A stretch of DNA of 64,000 bases from Chryseobacterium gambrini (lineage in GTDB: Bacteria > Bacteroidota > Bacteroidia > Flavobacteriales > Weeksellaceae), in NCBI RefSeq assembly GCF_900156825.1, contig NZ_FTOV01000007.1, positions 1 to 64,000 of the forward strand, in the 5' to 3' direction. The position numbers and the translations under genes were made by a program. The notes under the pieces are model-generated. The model worked only from the letters and a program-made list of their open reading frames with translations. It was not told where the DNA came from and searched no databases. Positions 37,385 through 46,109 of the stretch are shown here, piece after piece; within the stretch, counting starts at the first letter, position 1, and every line of letters begins with the position of its first letter.

Positions 37385-38632
37385 TCATTTCAATGTTCTA
37401 AGATAAACGAAGAACGAAAACATCATTAAAAAACCAATAACAGTTAATGTTGCCGCTAAAGAAACCGCCACTCCTATAACTCCGTTTTCTGGAACTAAAA
37501 AAAAGGAAAATCCTGCCAAAAGCAGCAAAGACAAAATGGAATAAAAGGTATTTCTTTTCATGAGACCTACTGCAGAAAGCATATTTCCATAAAGGTTCCT
37601 TAAAAGCATGCTTCCACAAAATGCTCCTAATAAAAGACAGAAAGCAAATGAATTGTCTACATATTTTATTCCGAAAAATAATTTAATTAAAAAAGTACTG
37701 AAAAAACATCCGAGCGCAAATATTAAGATAGAAACAGGAATAAAAACTTTATAGTAATTAATAACATAACTGATTAAAAAAGATCTGTTATAAGAGTTTT
37801 TTGCTAAGACAGGATAATCGCTCTGCATAAAAGAAAGCGCTAAAAAAGTAATATTGGACGGAAGAAGCAGAACGACTTTATAATTAGCAACTACACTTTC
37901 ATCTTTAAAAAAGTTGAGGAGTAAAATATCTGCCGAAAAAAAAGCATCTGACAACAAAGCTGTTACAGAAGCATGAAAAGCAAAATTCCAAATCTCTTTC
38001 TTTTGAAATTTTATCGTGGGAGCAGCAATCTTCCACAACGGCTCTTTATACCAGAAAAGAGAAAGAAATGGAGCGATTAAATTAGCAAGCAAATATCCGT
38101 AGAGTCCCCAAAAAAAAGAAAAAGCAATCATCATGACCAATCCTCCAATATTCACGATATTATTAAGCATGGCATATTCGCTGTTCTTCATATGTATGCG
38201 AAGCTCAACCTGTTTGTGACTAAGAAAGTACACCCCGATGAGCCGTACAGCAAAGAAAAAAAATATATAAAATATGTAGTAGTAATGATTTACATAAAGA
38301 ATCGCAATTAAAAAAAATACGATGCTGAGAAAAAGCTGATACAAAAACCCTTTTTTAAAAAGATAAACAGAAAGGTCTTTTTTTTCATTTTCAGTTGGGC
38401 ATAAAGAACCATAACGTATCAAACTCTGAAAACTGCCAAAACCGCTGAAAGGTACAAAGATGGCAAAAACAGACGCCACAATGCTTAGTATTCCGAATTC
38501 TTTTTCAGGCAAAAGCCGGATCATCATTACAGATCCTGAAAATGCACATATTTTCGCTATCAATAGAGACAGAAATACATACTGTCCTTTGTTGGCAAAA
38601 AATGCTTTAATAAAATCCTTTAAGCTATTCAT
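37385..38632 (-). CDS. Polysaccharide flippase-like (Wzx/MATE superfamily) membrane protein
   Basis: About 415 aa from MNSLKDFIKAFFANKGQY; an upstream in-frame ATG directly follows the glycosyltransferase stop. About twelve hydrophobic helices and the opening 'AKICAFSGSVMMIRLLPEKEFGILSIVASVFAIFVPFSGFGSFQSLIRYG' style (quoted in parts: IRLLPEKEFGILSIV, FSGFGSFQSLIRYG) are typical of lipid-linked oligosaccharide or polysaccharide flippases. It directly follows a family-4 glycosyltransferase, which supports a role in surface glycan export. Confidence 0.82.
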   Translation of the reverse strand: MNSLKDFIKAFFANKGQYVFLSLLIAKICAFSGSVMMIRLLPEKEFGILSIVASVFAIFVPFSGFGSFQSLIRYGSLCPTENEKKDLSVYLFKKGFLYQLFLSIVFFLIAILYVNHYYYIFYIFFFFAVRLIGVYFLSHKQVELRIHMKNSEYAMLNNIVNIGGLVMMIAFSFFWGLYGYLLANLIAPFLSLFWYKEPLWKIAAPTIKFQKKEIWNFAFHASVTALLSDAFFSADILLLNFFKDESVVANYKVVLLLPSNITFLALSFMQSDYPVLAKNSYNRSFLISYVINYYKVFIPVSILIFALGCFFSTFLIKLFFGIKYVDNSFAFCLLLGAFCGSMLLRNLYGNMLSAVGLMKRNTFYSILSLLLLAGFSFFLVPENGVIGVAVSLAATLTVIGFLMMFSFFVYLRTLK

Positions 38633-38677
38633 TTTAATATTGTGGCGAAAATTTATGCTTTTTAAATTAAAAATCAT

Positions 38678-39790
38678 TTAAACCACTTTCCTGTAAATCT
38701 CATCGAATTTTTCCGCTATTTTCAACATAGAAAAATTGTCTACAATGTACTGGTGAAGTTCCGTCGGAGAATCCGGTTTATAGGTTTTATTTAAAACACT
38801 CTTCATTGCAGCATATAATTCTTCTTCAGTCTTTCCAATGATGATTCCGCAGTTATTTTTCACAATCTCCGGTACACCTCCTACACGGGTTGATATTACC
38901 TGTATGCCGGAAGAAATAGACTCAAGAAGTACACAGGGTAAATTTTCATATTCGCTGAACAATACAAAACAATCGCTGTTCTTCATTTGTTGGGCAACTT
39001 CATCATGGGTAAGTTCTCCAAATGTTGTTATGAAATTCTCCGCTTTATTTTCCTTAATGATTTTGTTTAATCTTTCTATGTTTCCGTCACCTCCAATGCT
39101 GAGTTGAAAGTTTTTAAACTCTTTTCTCAGCTGAATTGCCGTTTTTATAATAATATCCGGATTTTTTAAAGCGATCAGATTGGAGATATGAAGAAATCTG
39201 AAAATATCCGAATGATGTTTTGCAGGAGTAAAACGATTTGTATCTACAACATTTCCAACAACTTTAAATTTCTCACCAATTTTCAGCTCTTTTAAGTTAT
39301 TCATTAAATTTTCACTTACCGGAAAAATAAATGATGCTCTTTTTGCAATAAATCGGGCAACAGATAACGTTGCAAATGAGAGTCTATATCTGTTGAGTTC
39401 AAGAAATAAAGACCAGTGTTCTGTTACAACAAAAGGAATTTGATATTTTTTTTTTAAATAAACCGCAAACAGCATAGATTTATCCAAAATATTCGCATGC
39501 ACCAAATCTGGTTTCCGGAGTTGTGAAAAACCCAACTTATAAGCCCGAAGTCTTCTTACAAAATTTAATGCCGGATTTTTAGATTTTTTATAGTAAACTA
39601 TAATCGTTTTTATTCCATTACTATGATTTTCCTCAAAAATATAGCTTTCCTTCTGTTCAGAATCCCCTATTGCATGTAAAATTTCAACATCGTGCAATAA
39701 AGAAACGGCTTCCGCATGTCTCTGTACGAAATTTCCGTTGGTAGGCTCTAATTTGTTAGGAAACCAAGACGAAATAAAAAGGATCTGCAT
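38678..39790 (-). CDS. Glycosyltransferase family 4 protein
   Basis: 370 aa GT-B fold. N-terminal ISSWFPNKLEPTNGNFVQRHAEAV resembles the acceptor domain of GT4 enzymes. The C-terminal domain shows FLHISNLIALKNPDIIIKTA, SIGGDGNIERLNKII, GELTHDEVAQQMKNSDCFVLFSEYENLPCVLLESISSGIQVISTRVGGVPEIV, with the E-x7-E nucleotide-sugar motif. The substrate cannot be read from sequence. The next gene downstream is a flippase, abutting at TAAATG, so the pair probably builds and exports a surface glycan. Confidence 0.92.
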   Translation of the reverse strand: MQILFISSWFPNKLEPTNGNFVQRHAEAVSLLHDVEILHAIGDSEQKESYIFEENHSNGIKTIIVYYKKSKNPALNFVRRLRAYKLGFSQLRKPDLVHANILDKSMLFAVYLKKKYQIPFVVTEHWSLFLELNRYRLSFATLSVARFIAKRASFIFPVSENLMNNLKELKIGEKFKVVGNVVDTNRFTPAKHHSDIFRFLHISNLIALKNPDIIIKTAIQLRKEFKNFQLSIGGDGNIERLNKIIKENKAENFITTFGELTHDEVAQQMKNSDCFVLFSEYENLPCVLLESISSGIQVISTRVGGVPEIVKNNCGIIIGKTEEELYAAMKSVLNKTYKPDSPTELHQYIVDNFSMLKIAEKFDEIYRKVV

Positions 39791-39796
39791 GAATTA

Positions 39797-40285
39797 TTAC
39801 TTTATAGAAGCCGCCCAACTTCTATCGAATGGCAAAAGAAAATTTCCTATAAATTCGAGATAGGTGTTTTTAGAAAAATCAAAAACCTGAATGTCTTTAG
39901 CAATTTCTCCGTTTCTTACTTTTGACTTAAAATCATTCAGTTTTAAAGTTTTCACTTCTCCGTTTTCTATAAAACTCGCTTTCATTCTGTCGAATAATCC
40001 CAATTGATATTCTTCATCAATTTCTCTCATTACTTTCCCAAGTGCATCGATACTGCATCCGGAAGCCATTTCTTTCTCTTCATCCACACAGATGATGATA
40101 AACTGATTTTTTTCAATTTTAAAAGACGATGAAAGCGGTTTTCCGTGTGCTGCCCAAGTTGCCAGGAAATCAAAAAGTTTCTCTGTTATCTGTTTTGCTT
40201 CTTTTGTTTCAAAAGGCCTTGATGCTGGATATATTATTACTCTGTAGTCGTTTGCTTCTACAATATTAGATTCTTCAATCTTCAT
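39797..40285 (-). CDS. Conserved protein of the family often mis-named 'ABC transporter ATPase'
   Basis: About 162 aa from MKIEESNIVEANDYRVIIYP; an ATG 15 codons upstream is also in frame. The sequence IYPASRPFETKEAKQITEKL … FLATWAAHGKPLSSSFKIEKNQFIIICVDEE … ASGCSIDALGKVMREI matches a flavobacterial family frequently labelled ABC transporter ATPase in databases. No Walker A, Walker B or ABC signature is present, so that label is not supported. The conserved W-AHG and GCSID motifs suggest a small metal- or substrate-binding fold of unknown role. Confidence 0.78.
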   Translation of the reverse strand: MKIEESNIVEANDYRVIIYPASRPFETKEAKQITEKLFDFLATWAAHGKPLSSSFKIEKNQFIIICVDEEKEMASGCSIDALGKVMREIDEEYQLGLFDRMKASFIENGEVKTLKLNDFKSKVRNGEIAKDIQVFDFSKNTYLEFIGNFLLPFDRSWAASIK

Positions 40286-40406
40286 TTTAATCAATTTAAA
40301 AGGTAAAATTACAATTTTTTCTTCAGACATTAATCCGACACTACAGAATTATCATAAAACAAAAAACTCAGGAAAAATCCTGAGTCTTATACTTTTGAGC
40401 TATTTT

Positions 40407-41192
40407 TTATAAATCTTCAGCTTCTGCTAAAAGTTCTACAATATCTTTCACGGCAACTTCATCATTTTTATTGAAATGTTTTACACCGTCCGTCATCATC
40501 GTATTACAGAAAGGACATCCTGTTGCGATTACTTTAGGCTCGAATGAAAGTGCTTCTTCAGTTCTTTCGATATTGATGTCTTTTTTTCCTTTTTCAGGTT
40601 CTTTAAACATTTGTGCTCCTCCTGCTCCACAGCAAAGACCATTGGTCTTGCAACGCTTCATTTCTACCAGTTCGGCATCCAGTTTTTCCAGTAAAAGTCT
40701 TGGCGCTTCATATTCTTCATTGGCTCTTCCCAGATAACAAGGGTCATGGAAAGTAATCTTTTTACCGCTGAATGCGCCGCCTTCAATTTTCAAACGCCCT
40801 TCTTCCATTAATTTTTTAAGGAATTGGGTGTGATGCATTACTTCATATTTCCCTCCTAAATTCGGATATTCGTTCTTCAGCGTATTAAAGCAGTGCGGAC
40901 AAGCCGTAACGATTCTTTTTACTTCGTAAGCGTTCAGAATTTCGATATTCGTTAATGCCATCATCTGGAAAACGAACTCATTTCCGGCACGTTTTGCGGG
41001 ATCTCCTGTACAGCTTTCTTCCTGCCCAAGTACCGCGAATTCCACGCCTATTTTATTTAAAATTTTGCAAAATGCTTTCGTGATTTTTTTAGCGCGGTCG
41101 TCGAAACTTCCGGCACAACCTACCCAAAATAAAACTTCAGGCGATTTTCCTTCGGCAGCATATTCTGCCATTGTTTTTATATTGAAATCCAT
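40407..41192 (-). CDS. (Fe-S)-binding protein with two CCG domains (HdrB-like)
   Basis: 261 aa. Two cysteine-rich CCG-type domains: first GCAGSFDDRA … EESCTGDPAKR … TACPHCFNTLKNEY, second HDPCYLGR … LCCGAGGAQMF … TGCPFCNTMMTDG. These resemble heterodisulfide reductase subunit B/D C-terminal domains that hold a non-cubane or 4Fe-4S cluster. It follows a membrane dicluster Fe-S protein, separated by about 85 bases. Together they mirror the domain order of the single-chain HdrDE/EtfD-like quinone reductases. Confidence 0.88.
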   Translation of the reverse strand: MDFNIKTMAEYAAEGKSPEVLFWVGCAGSFDDRAKKITKAFCKILNKIGVEFAVLGQEESCTGDPAKRAGNEFVFQMMALTNIEILNAYEVKRIVTACPHCFNTLKNEYPNLGGKYEVMHHTQFLKKLMEEGRLKIEGGAFSGKKITFHDPCYLGRANEEYEAPRLLLEKLDAELVEMKRCKTNGLCCGAGGAQMFKEPEKGKKDINIERTEEALSFEPKVIATGCPFCNTMMTDGVKHFNKNDEVAVKDIVELLAEAEDL

Positions 41193-41276
41193 TTTATATC
41201 AGTTTATCAATATCACAATGTAACAGTTTTCAATGAAAAGATTGCTACATCGTTACATTTTAGATTGTTACATTAA

Positions 41277-42614
41277 TTAGTCTTTTGCCCAGTTCAGACG
41301 GTCTGCCTGATTGTATTGCCACGGTGCAGCGTTGTTTTCTACATTCGTCATCATAAGATTCAGTTCTTGCGGTGCAGCAGACTGTTCCATAACAAGGAAT
41401 CTTCTCATTTCGAAGATGATAGAAAGCGGATCCAGCAATACAGGACAAGCTTCTGTACATGCGTTACAGGTGGTACAGGCCCATAATTCTTCTTTGGTGA
41501 TGTAGTCGTTCAACAGTTTTTTTCCGTCGTCTACAAATTTTCCGTTTTTATCAATGTTTTTGCCGACTTCTTCAAGACGGTCTCTTGTCTTCATTAAAAT
41601 GGCTCTCGGAGACAATTTTTTACCGGTAATATTTGCCGGACAAACTGCAGTACAACGACCGCATTCTGTACATGAATAGGCATTTAACAACTGAACCTGA
41701 TTAAGATCGAAAATATCTTCTGCTCCGAATTTCGCAGGCGTTTCTGCCTCTCCTTCTGCCGGAGCTGCGTAAGGATCTGCATTCGGATCCATCATCAGTT
41801 TAATTTCTTTCGTTACAGATTCAAGATTATTGAATTTTCCTTTCTCTTCAAGGTTTGCATACCAGGTGCTCGGGAAAGCAAGAATGATGTGTAAATGTTT
41901 TGAATAATAAAGATAATTCATGAAGAATAATATCCCTACAAAGTGGAACCACCAAGCTGCTCTTTCAACGCCGAATAAGAATCCGTTATCAAAACTGAAA
42001 ACTTCAAGAAACGGAACGAAAGTCATTTCGCTGATCGGGAAAGATCCTACTTTTACAAAATGACCATACCCATTTGACTGGAGAATAAAGTCTGAAGCGT
42101 TCATGGTAAAGAAAGCCATCATCAAAGCAAATTCGATAATCAGAATCCAGTTTGCATCTTCTTTTGGCCATCCTAAAAGTTCTTTCATCGTTAATCTTTT
42201 GACTCCGTAAAAATTTCTACGGATAAAAAATACAACGACGCCAATTACGACTAAAAGTGCCAAAACTTCTAAAGTAGCGGTAAAGAAACCATAAACGGTA
42301 TTTCCTAAAATGGTTGATAAAAATCTGTGTGTTCCGAAGATTCCATCCACCACAATTTCGATAAGTTCGATATTGATGATGATGAAGCCTACATACACAA
42401 AAAGGTGTAAAATTCCGGCTACAGGACGTTTTGTCATCTTACTCTGCCCCATTGCAACAGTTGCCATTGTTGCCCATCTTTCTCCTCTTCTGTCGCTGCG
42501 ATTGATCTCACGTCCTAATCTGATGTTTCTATATATCTTCTGCAGACTTTTTACAAAAAGTCCAAAACCTGCAATTAATAAAATCAGAAAAATAATATTA
42601 GGGATATAATGCAT
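41277..42614 (-). CDS. Membrane 4Fe-4S dicluster protein (HdrDE/EtfD-like N-terminal half)
   Basis: 445 aa. N-terminal membrane part with about six helices resembling the nitrate-reductase gamma/HdrE type b-heme domain (histidines in GILHLFVYVGFIIIN, WWFHFVGILFFMNYLYYSKHLHIILAFP). The C-terminal part has two 4Fe-4S motifs, CTECGRCTAVCP and CTTCNACTEACPVL. It should pass electrons between a cytoplasmic donor and the quinone pool. Homologous mycobacterial EtfD accepts electrons from electron-transfer flavoprotein in beta-oxidation; that function here is inference. Confidence 0.88.
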   Translation of the reverse strand: MHYIPNIIFLILLIAGFGLFVKSLQKIYRNIRLGREINRSDRRGERWATMATVAMGQSKMTKRPVAGILHLFVYVGFIIINIELIEIVVDGIFGTHRFLSTILGNTVYGFFTATLEVLALLVVIGVVVFFIRRNFYGVKRLTMKELLGWPKEDANWILIIEFALMMAFFTMNASDFILQSNGYGHFVKVGSFPISEMTFVPFLEVFSFDNGFLFGVERAAWWFHFVGILFFMNYLYYSKHLHIILAFPSTWYANLEEKGKFNNLESVTKEIKLMMDPNADPYAAPAEGEAETPAKFGAEDIFDLNQVQLLNAYSCTECGRCTAVCPANITGKKLSPRAILMKTRDRLEEVGKNIDKNGKFVDDGKKLLNDYITKEELWACTTCNACTEACPVLLDPLSIIFEMRRFLVMEQSAAPQELNLMMTNVENNAAPWQYNQADRLNWAKD

Positions 42615-42625
42615 GGTTTAAAAAA

Positions 42626-43576
42626 TTAGTCTTTATTATTTTTTCCGAAAACGGAGAAGTTAACATATTTTTTTGGGTGCGCTTTCAAATCTTCGATCAA
42701 AGAATTAAGATTGTTTGAAGCGGCATTCAGGTTATTGTAAAGCTGATCGTCTTTCATGATTTTCCCTAAACTTCCTTCCCCTCTGTCGATTCCTGAAACC
42801 ACATTATTTAACTGTCCTACTGTTGCATCTAAATTAGCGATGGTAGCATTCAGTTTTTTAGTATCGATGCTTTCTGCTAAATTTCCGTATTTATCCAAAG
42901 TAACTTTTCCGCTCTGCATGGTAAGACTTGCATCGTCCAAAACTTTCTGAAGTTTAGGATCGTTGTGACCCACTAAGGAATTTACGCTTCCTGCCGTAGT
43001 CTGTAAAGCAGCAACCGTTTTGTTAAGATTAGCCAGTAATAATTTAATTTCCTGTCTGTTTTGCGCATCAACAAGCTGATTGGCATTCGTCATCAGAGAG
43101 TCTACTCTGTGTAAAACAACCTGTAATTGATCTTTTACAGGACCTACCTGTGAAGAAAGGCTTCCTAAAGTTCCTAATTTAAATGCCCCTCTTAAAGTAT
43201 CTCCGTCTTTCGCAGTAGGACCTCCGTACATCAGGTTAATTCTCATTTCTTTTCCTCCCATTAAACTCGGTTCAAAAATTTCCAATGTTGAATTTTTTGA
43301 GAATTCAAAATTGTTATCAACCGTAATTTTTACAAGAAAATCGATTTTACCGTCCTTAGATGTATGAGGAATAATTTTATCAACCTGTCCTACCTTTAAT
43401 CCGTTAATGGAAACAGGGGAAGATTGTGCCAATCCCTCGACGTTATCATATTGTGCGTAAAATATATTATCGGTAGTAAAAAGGCTTCTGCCTTTCATAA
43501 ATTGAAAAAGCACCACAAAGCCGACAATGGCCAATAGTGCGATCACACCAGCTTTTAATTCTTTACTGAACTTCAC
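42626..43576 (-). CDS. MCE/MlaD-family lipid-transport protein
   Basis: 316 aa. One N-terminal transmembrane anchor (residues 9-27), an MCE domain at about residues 35-115 (FYAQYDNVEGLAQSSPVSINGLKVGQVDKI … STLEIFEPSLMGGKEMRINLM), and a long helical C-terminal part rich in Asn/Leu/Asp heptads. MCE proteins form hexameric rings that carry phospholipids between membranes. An MlaE-like permease begins at the right window edge, but the two are 20 kb apart, so partnership is uncertain. It heads the minus-strand cluster running to serS. Confidence 0.9.
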   Translation of the reverse strand: MKFSKELKAGVIALLAIVGFVVLFQFMKGRSLFTTDNIFYAQYDNVEGLAQSSPVSINGLKVGQVDKIIPHTSKDGKIDFLVKITVDNNFEFSKNSTLEIFEPSLMGGKEMRINLMYGGPTAKDGDTLRGAFKLGTLGSLSSQVGPVKDQLQVVLHRVDSLMTNANQLVDAQNRQEIKLLLANLNKTVAALQTTAGSVNSLVGHNDPKLQKVLDDASLTMQSGKVTLDKYGNLAESIDTKKLNATIANLDATVGQLNNVVSGIDRGEGSLGKIMKDDQLYNNLNAASNNLNSLIEDLKAHPKKYVNFSVFGKNNKD

Positions 43577-43652
43577 TTGCTAAATTTTTTCTAATGAGCA
43601 AATATACTACATTTAAATGAATGTTTTTCTCTATTGCTCTGCGTTACACACA

Positions 43653-43682
43653 AAAAAAGCGGCAAAAACTTTGCCGCTTTTT
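43653..43682 (-). terminator. Intrinsic terminator after the PpiD-like gene
   Basis: Perfect 13-bp stem AAAAAGCGGCAAA / TTTGCCGCTTTTT (43654-43666 with 43670-43682) with a 3-base loop. On the minus strand it is followed by T-runs. It separates the PpiD-like gene from the MCE cluster. Confidence 0.92.
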
Positions 43683-43705
43683 ATCTATCTGAAAAATTAT
43701 TTTTA

Positions 43706-45850
43706 TTATTGCTGAGAACCTAGCTTGTTCCAGATCTCGATTCTGTAATCTTCGATATCCGAATTGTCCTGTAAGCTCTTTAACCAAGCCTGCCCGAACA
43801 TTCCGCCGTTTCTCTGGGTAACAGATTCTGTAAACTGTTTAAGATCTCCAGGCTGTTTGTTTGTGATCTCATTCTTTTTAATAAGAACATAAACTCCCGT
43901 TCCTCCTTCAACCGGCTTAGAAAGCTGTCCTTTCTTCACTCCGAATGCAGCTCCGGCAACTTTTGGCTCCATAGAACCTGCTACTGAAGGATTTAATAAG
44001 TTAACCTGTGCAGATTGTTTTGTGGTTCCGAACTGCTTAGCAATCTGATCTAAATTTCCTGCTTTCGCGATTTTCTCTGAAATCTGTTTTGCAGCCAGTT
44101 TATTTTTAACCACTACTTCAATCTGATCTCTTACAGATTCCGGATCTGCAGTTCCTTTTTCCTGCTTCCCGTTTAAGTAAACTACAATTTTATCTCCTGT
44201 TCCGTCTACTGTAAACAATTCAGTATCTCCTTTTTCTCTTTTCTTGTCGAAAGCCCAAGCAAGGATTTCAGGATCTTTGTCTGTTCCTAATCCCTGAAGC
44301 TGTCCGTCGAATCTCTTCGCCTGTTTAGGATTAGAGAACTGATAGTTTGCTTTTTTAGCAATATTCACGAAATCGTTGAAAGATTTCCCCTGAACCTGCT
44401 GAACGAATCTGCTTGCTTTTTTGTTTACTTCTGCTTCCGTAGCATCAGAAGGTTTAACCGCTTTTACCAAGTTTGCCACTTTGTAAGCCATTGCTCCCGG
44501 TTTTTTATCTTCAATGTTGATGATATGATACCCGAACTGTGTTTCTACAACACCTGTCGCACCTTTAGGGTTTTCAGACAGATATTTTAAAAACTCAGGA
44601 ACGAAAGGTGTTTCAGGAGTTGTCCATCCTAAGCTACCACCTTGTGCAGCAGAATTTGGATCGTTTGATAATTTAAGGAATTCTGTAAATTTCCCCGGAT
44701 TAGCTTTTACAATCGCTCCGATAGAATCTGCCAGTTTCTTAGCCTGTTCTTTGGATCTTGTAACTCCTTCTCCCGCAGGACTTCCTTTGAAAGCGATCAG
44801 AATATGTCTTGACAGTGTAGAATCTGAAGTCTTTTTATCTAAAAGTTTAGAAACTACATAAAAATTCTGCTCTTTGTACGGACCAAAAGTCTGACCGATC
44901 GCTGCTGTCGGAAGCTGCGCCTGAATCGTCTGAGGCAATTGGTTTGGCTTCAGATACTGTGGATTGAAAGGCATATCAGAATTAGCCATGATGAACATAG
45001 AGTCATTCTTTGTATTCTGAAAGTTTTCAGAACCTCCGCTTGCATCGCTTCCTACAGAGAATAATTTATTGATTTCTTTCTGAGCCGCCGCATCATCTGC
45101 AGGACTTGGCTGAGAAGGGAAATAAACGATTCCTATATTTCTGCTTTCTTCCGCTTTGAACATTATCGGATGCTGCTTGATATAATTTGCTAAATCTTCA
45201 GTGGTAACTTTAATGTTGTTTTTTTGAAGATAAGCTGCATAATCTACTTTTACGAAATCGATATCAGCTAACTGATCTCTTTCTCTCATCAACTCTTCAG
45301 CTTCTTTTTTACCTGTAGTGATTCCTGTAGAAACATTAGCAAATACCTGTCTCGCCATCAATCTGTACTCGATTGATTTTCTGGTTTTCAACCATTGGTT
45401 GTACCCTTCCGGCGAAGCCGCTTTCATATCTTCTATCTGTTTTTTAAGCTCCTGGGTTTTGAAATTACCTTTCTCATCAAAAAACTGCTTCTGCTGTGCA
45501 AACATCTGATCGTACTGGATCTGGTTCCAGAAGTAATCGTCCGTCATTTCGAAGCCCATTTTCTCGAATTGCTGTTTGATCAGCTTCGATTGCACAAGCA
45601 ATTGCCAAGCCTGCTCTTCAAGACCATTTTTTGGTTGACCTTGCTGTTCAGCCTGTTGTTGCAGTACGAAAAGTTGATCGTTAAACTCTTCACGGGTAAT
45701 TTTCTCACCATTCACTTTTCCTAAAACATCAGGATTTTTACCAAAAACCTTATCAATACTGTCCGGGTTTACAAGGAACGCCAAAAGCGCCAGTGCAATT
45801 ACTCCCATCAAAAGCCAAGGTCTACTCCTAATTTGTCCTAAAATTGCCAT
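43706..45850 (-). CDS. PpiD/SurA-like peptidylprolyl isomerase (periplasmic folding factor)
   Basis: 714 aa. N-terminal transmembrane anchor (MAILGQIRSRPWLLMGVIALALLAFLV), then a SurA_N-like helical region (KVNGEKITREEFNDQLF), a parvulin-type PPIase domain at about residues 345-450 (ILIAFKGSPAGEG … SLGWTTPETPFVPEFLKYL … VVETQFGYHIINIED) and a second parvulin-like region toward the C-terminus. This matches PpiD, an inner-membrane-anchored chaperone for outer-membrane and secreted proteins. It is monocistronic, divergent from lon and ended by a strong terminator. Confidence 0.9.
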   Translation of the reverse strand: MAILGQIRSRPWLLMGVIALALLAFLVNPDSIDKVFGKNPDVLGKVNGEKITREEFNDQLFVLQQQAEQQGQPKNGLEEQAWQLLVQSKLIKQQFEKMGFEMTDDYFWNQIQYDQMFAQQKQFFDEKGNFKTQELKKQIEDMKAASPEGYNQWLKTRKSIEYRLMARQVFANVSTGITTGKKEAEELMRERDQLADIDFVKVDYAAYLQKNNIKVTTEDLANYIKQHPIMFKAEESRNIGIVYFPSQPSPADDAAAQKEINKLFSVGSDASGGSENFQNTKNDSMFIMANSDMPFNPQYLKPNQLPQTIQAQLPTAAIGQTFGPYKEQNFYVVSKLLDKKTSDSTLSRHILIAFKGSPAGEGVTRSKEQAKKLADSIGAIVKANPGKFTEFLKLSNDPNSAAQGGSLGWTTPETPFVPEFLKYLSENPKGATGVVETQFGYHIINIEDKKPGAMAYKVANLVKAVKPSDATEAEVNKKASRFVQQVQGKSFNDFVNIAKKANYQFSNPKQAKRFDGQLQGLGTDKDPEILAWAFDKKREKGDTELFTVDGTGDKIVVYLNGKQEKGTADPESVRDQIEVVVKNKLAAKQISEKIAKAGNLDQIAKQFGTTKQSAQVNLLNPSVAGSMEPKVAGAAFGVKKGQLSKPVEGGTGVYVLIKKNEITNKQPGDLKQFTESVTQRNGGMFGQAWLKSLQDNSDIEDYRIEIWNKLGSQQ

Positions 45851-46083
45851 TATATAAATTATAGTTTTTTATCAGTTTGCGAAAATACACATTTTTAAGA
45901 AATTACGGAAATACAAGACCTTTATTTTAATTTTTAAAATTTAATTTTTATAAAAAAGGAAATTTTGACCGTATTTTTTAGCAAAAAACAAATGGCATAA
46001 GTCTTGTGCATTTTAAGCACACATAATATGAATTGCCTTTTCAAAACATATTATGAAATTTCACGTTAACGAATTAAAACGAT

Positions 46084-46100
46084 AATGACAATTTGTCATT
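46084..46100. promoter_or_regulatory. 17-bp palindrome just upstream of the lon start codon
   Basis: AATGACA-ATT-TGTCATT is a perfect inverted repeat ending nine bases before the lon ATG. A second inverted pair, CATAATATG / CATATTATG (46022-46030 and 46047-46055), lies further upstream. Either could be an operator or an mRNA hairpin over the translation start. It is not a CIRCE element. Confidence 0.4.
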
Positions 46101-46109
46101 CGATTTACT

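Noticed and set aside
45851..46083. CIRCE-type heat-shock operator upstream of lon
   Set aside because: The TTAGCACTC-N9-GAGTGCTAA pattern is absent; the palindromes present are different.
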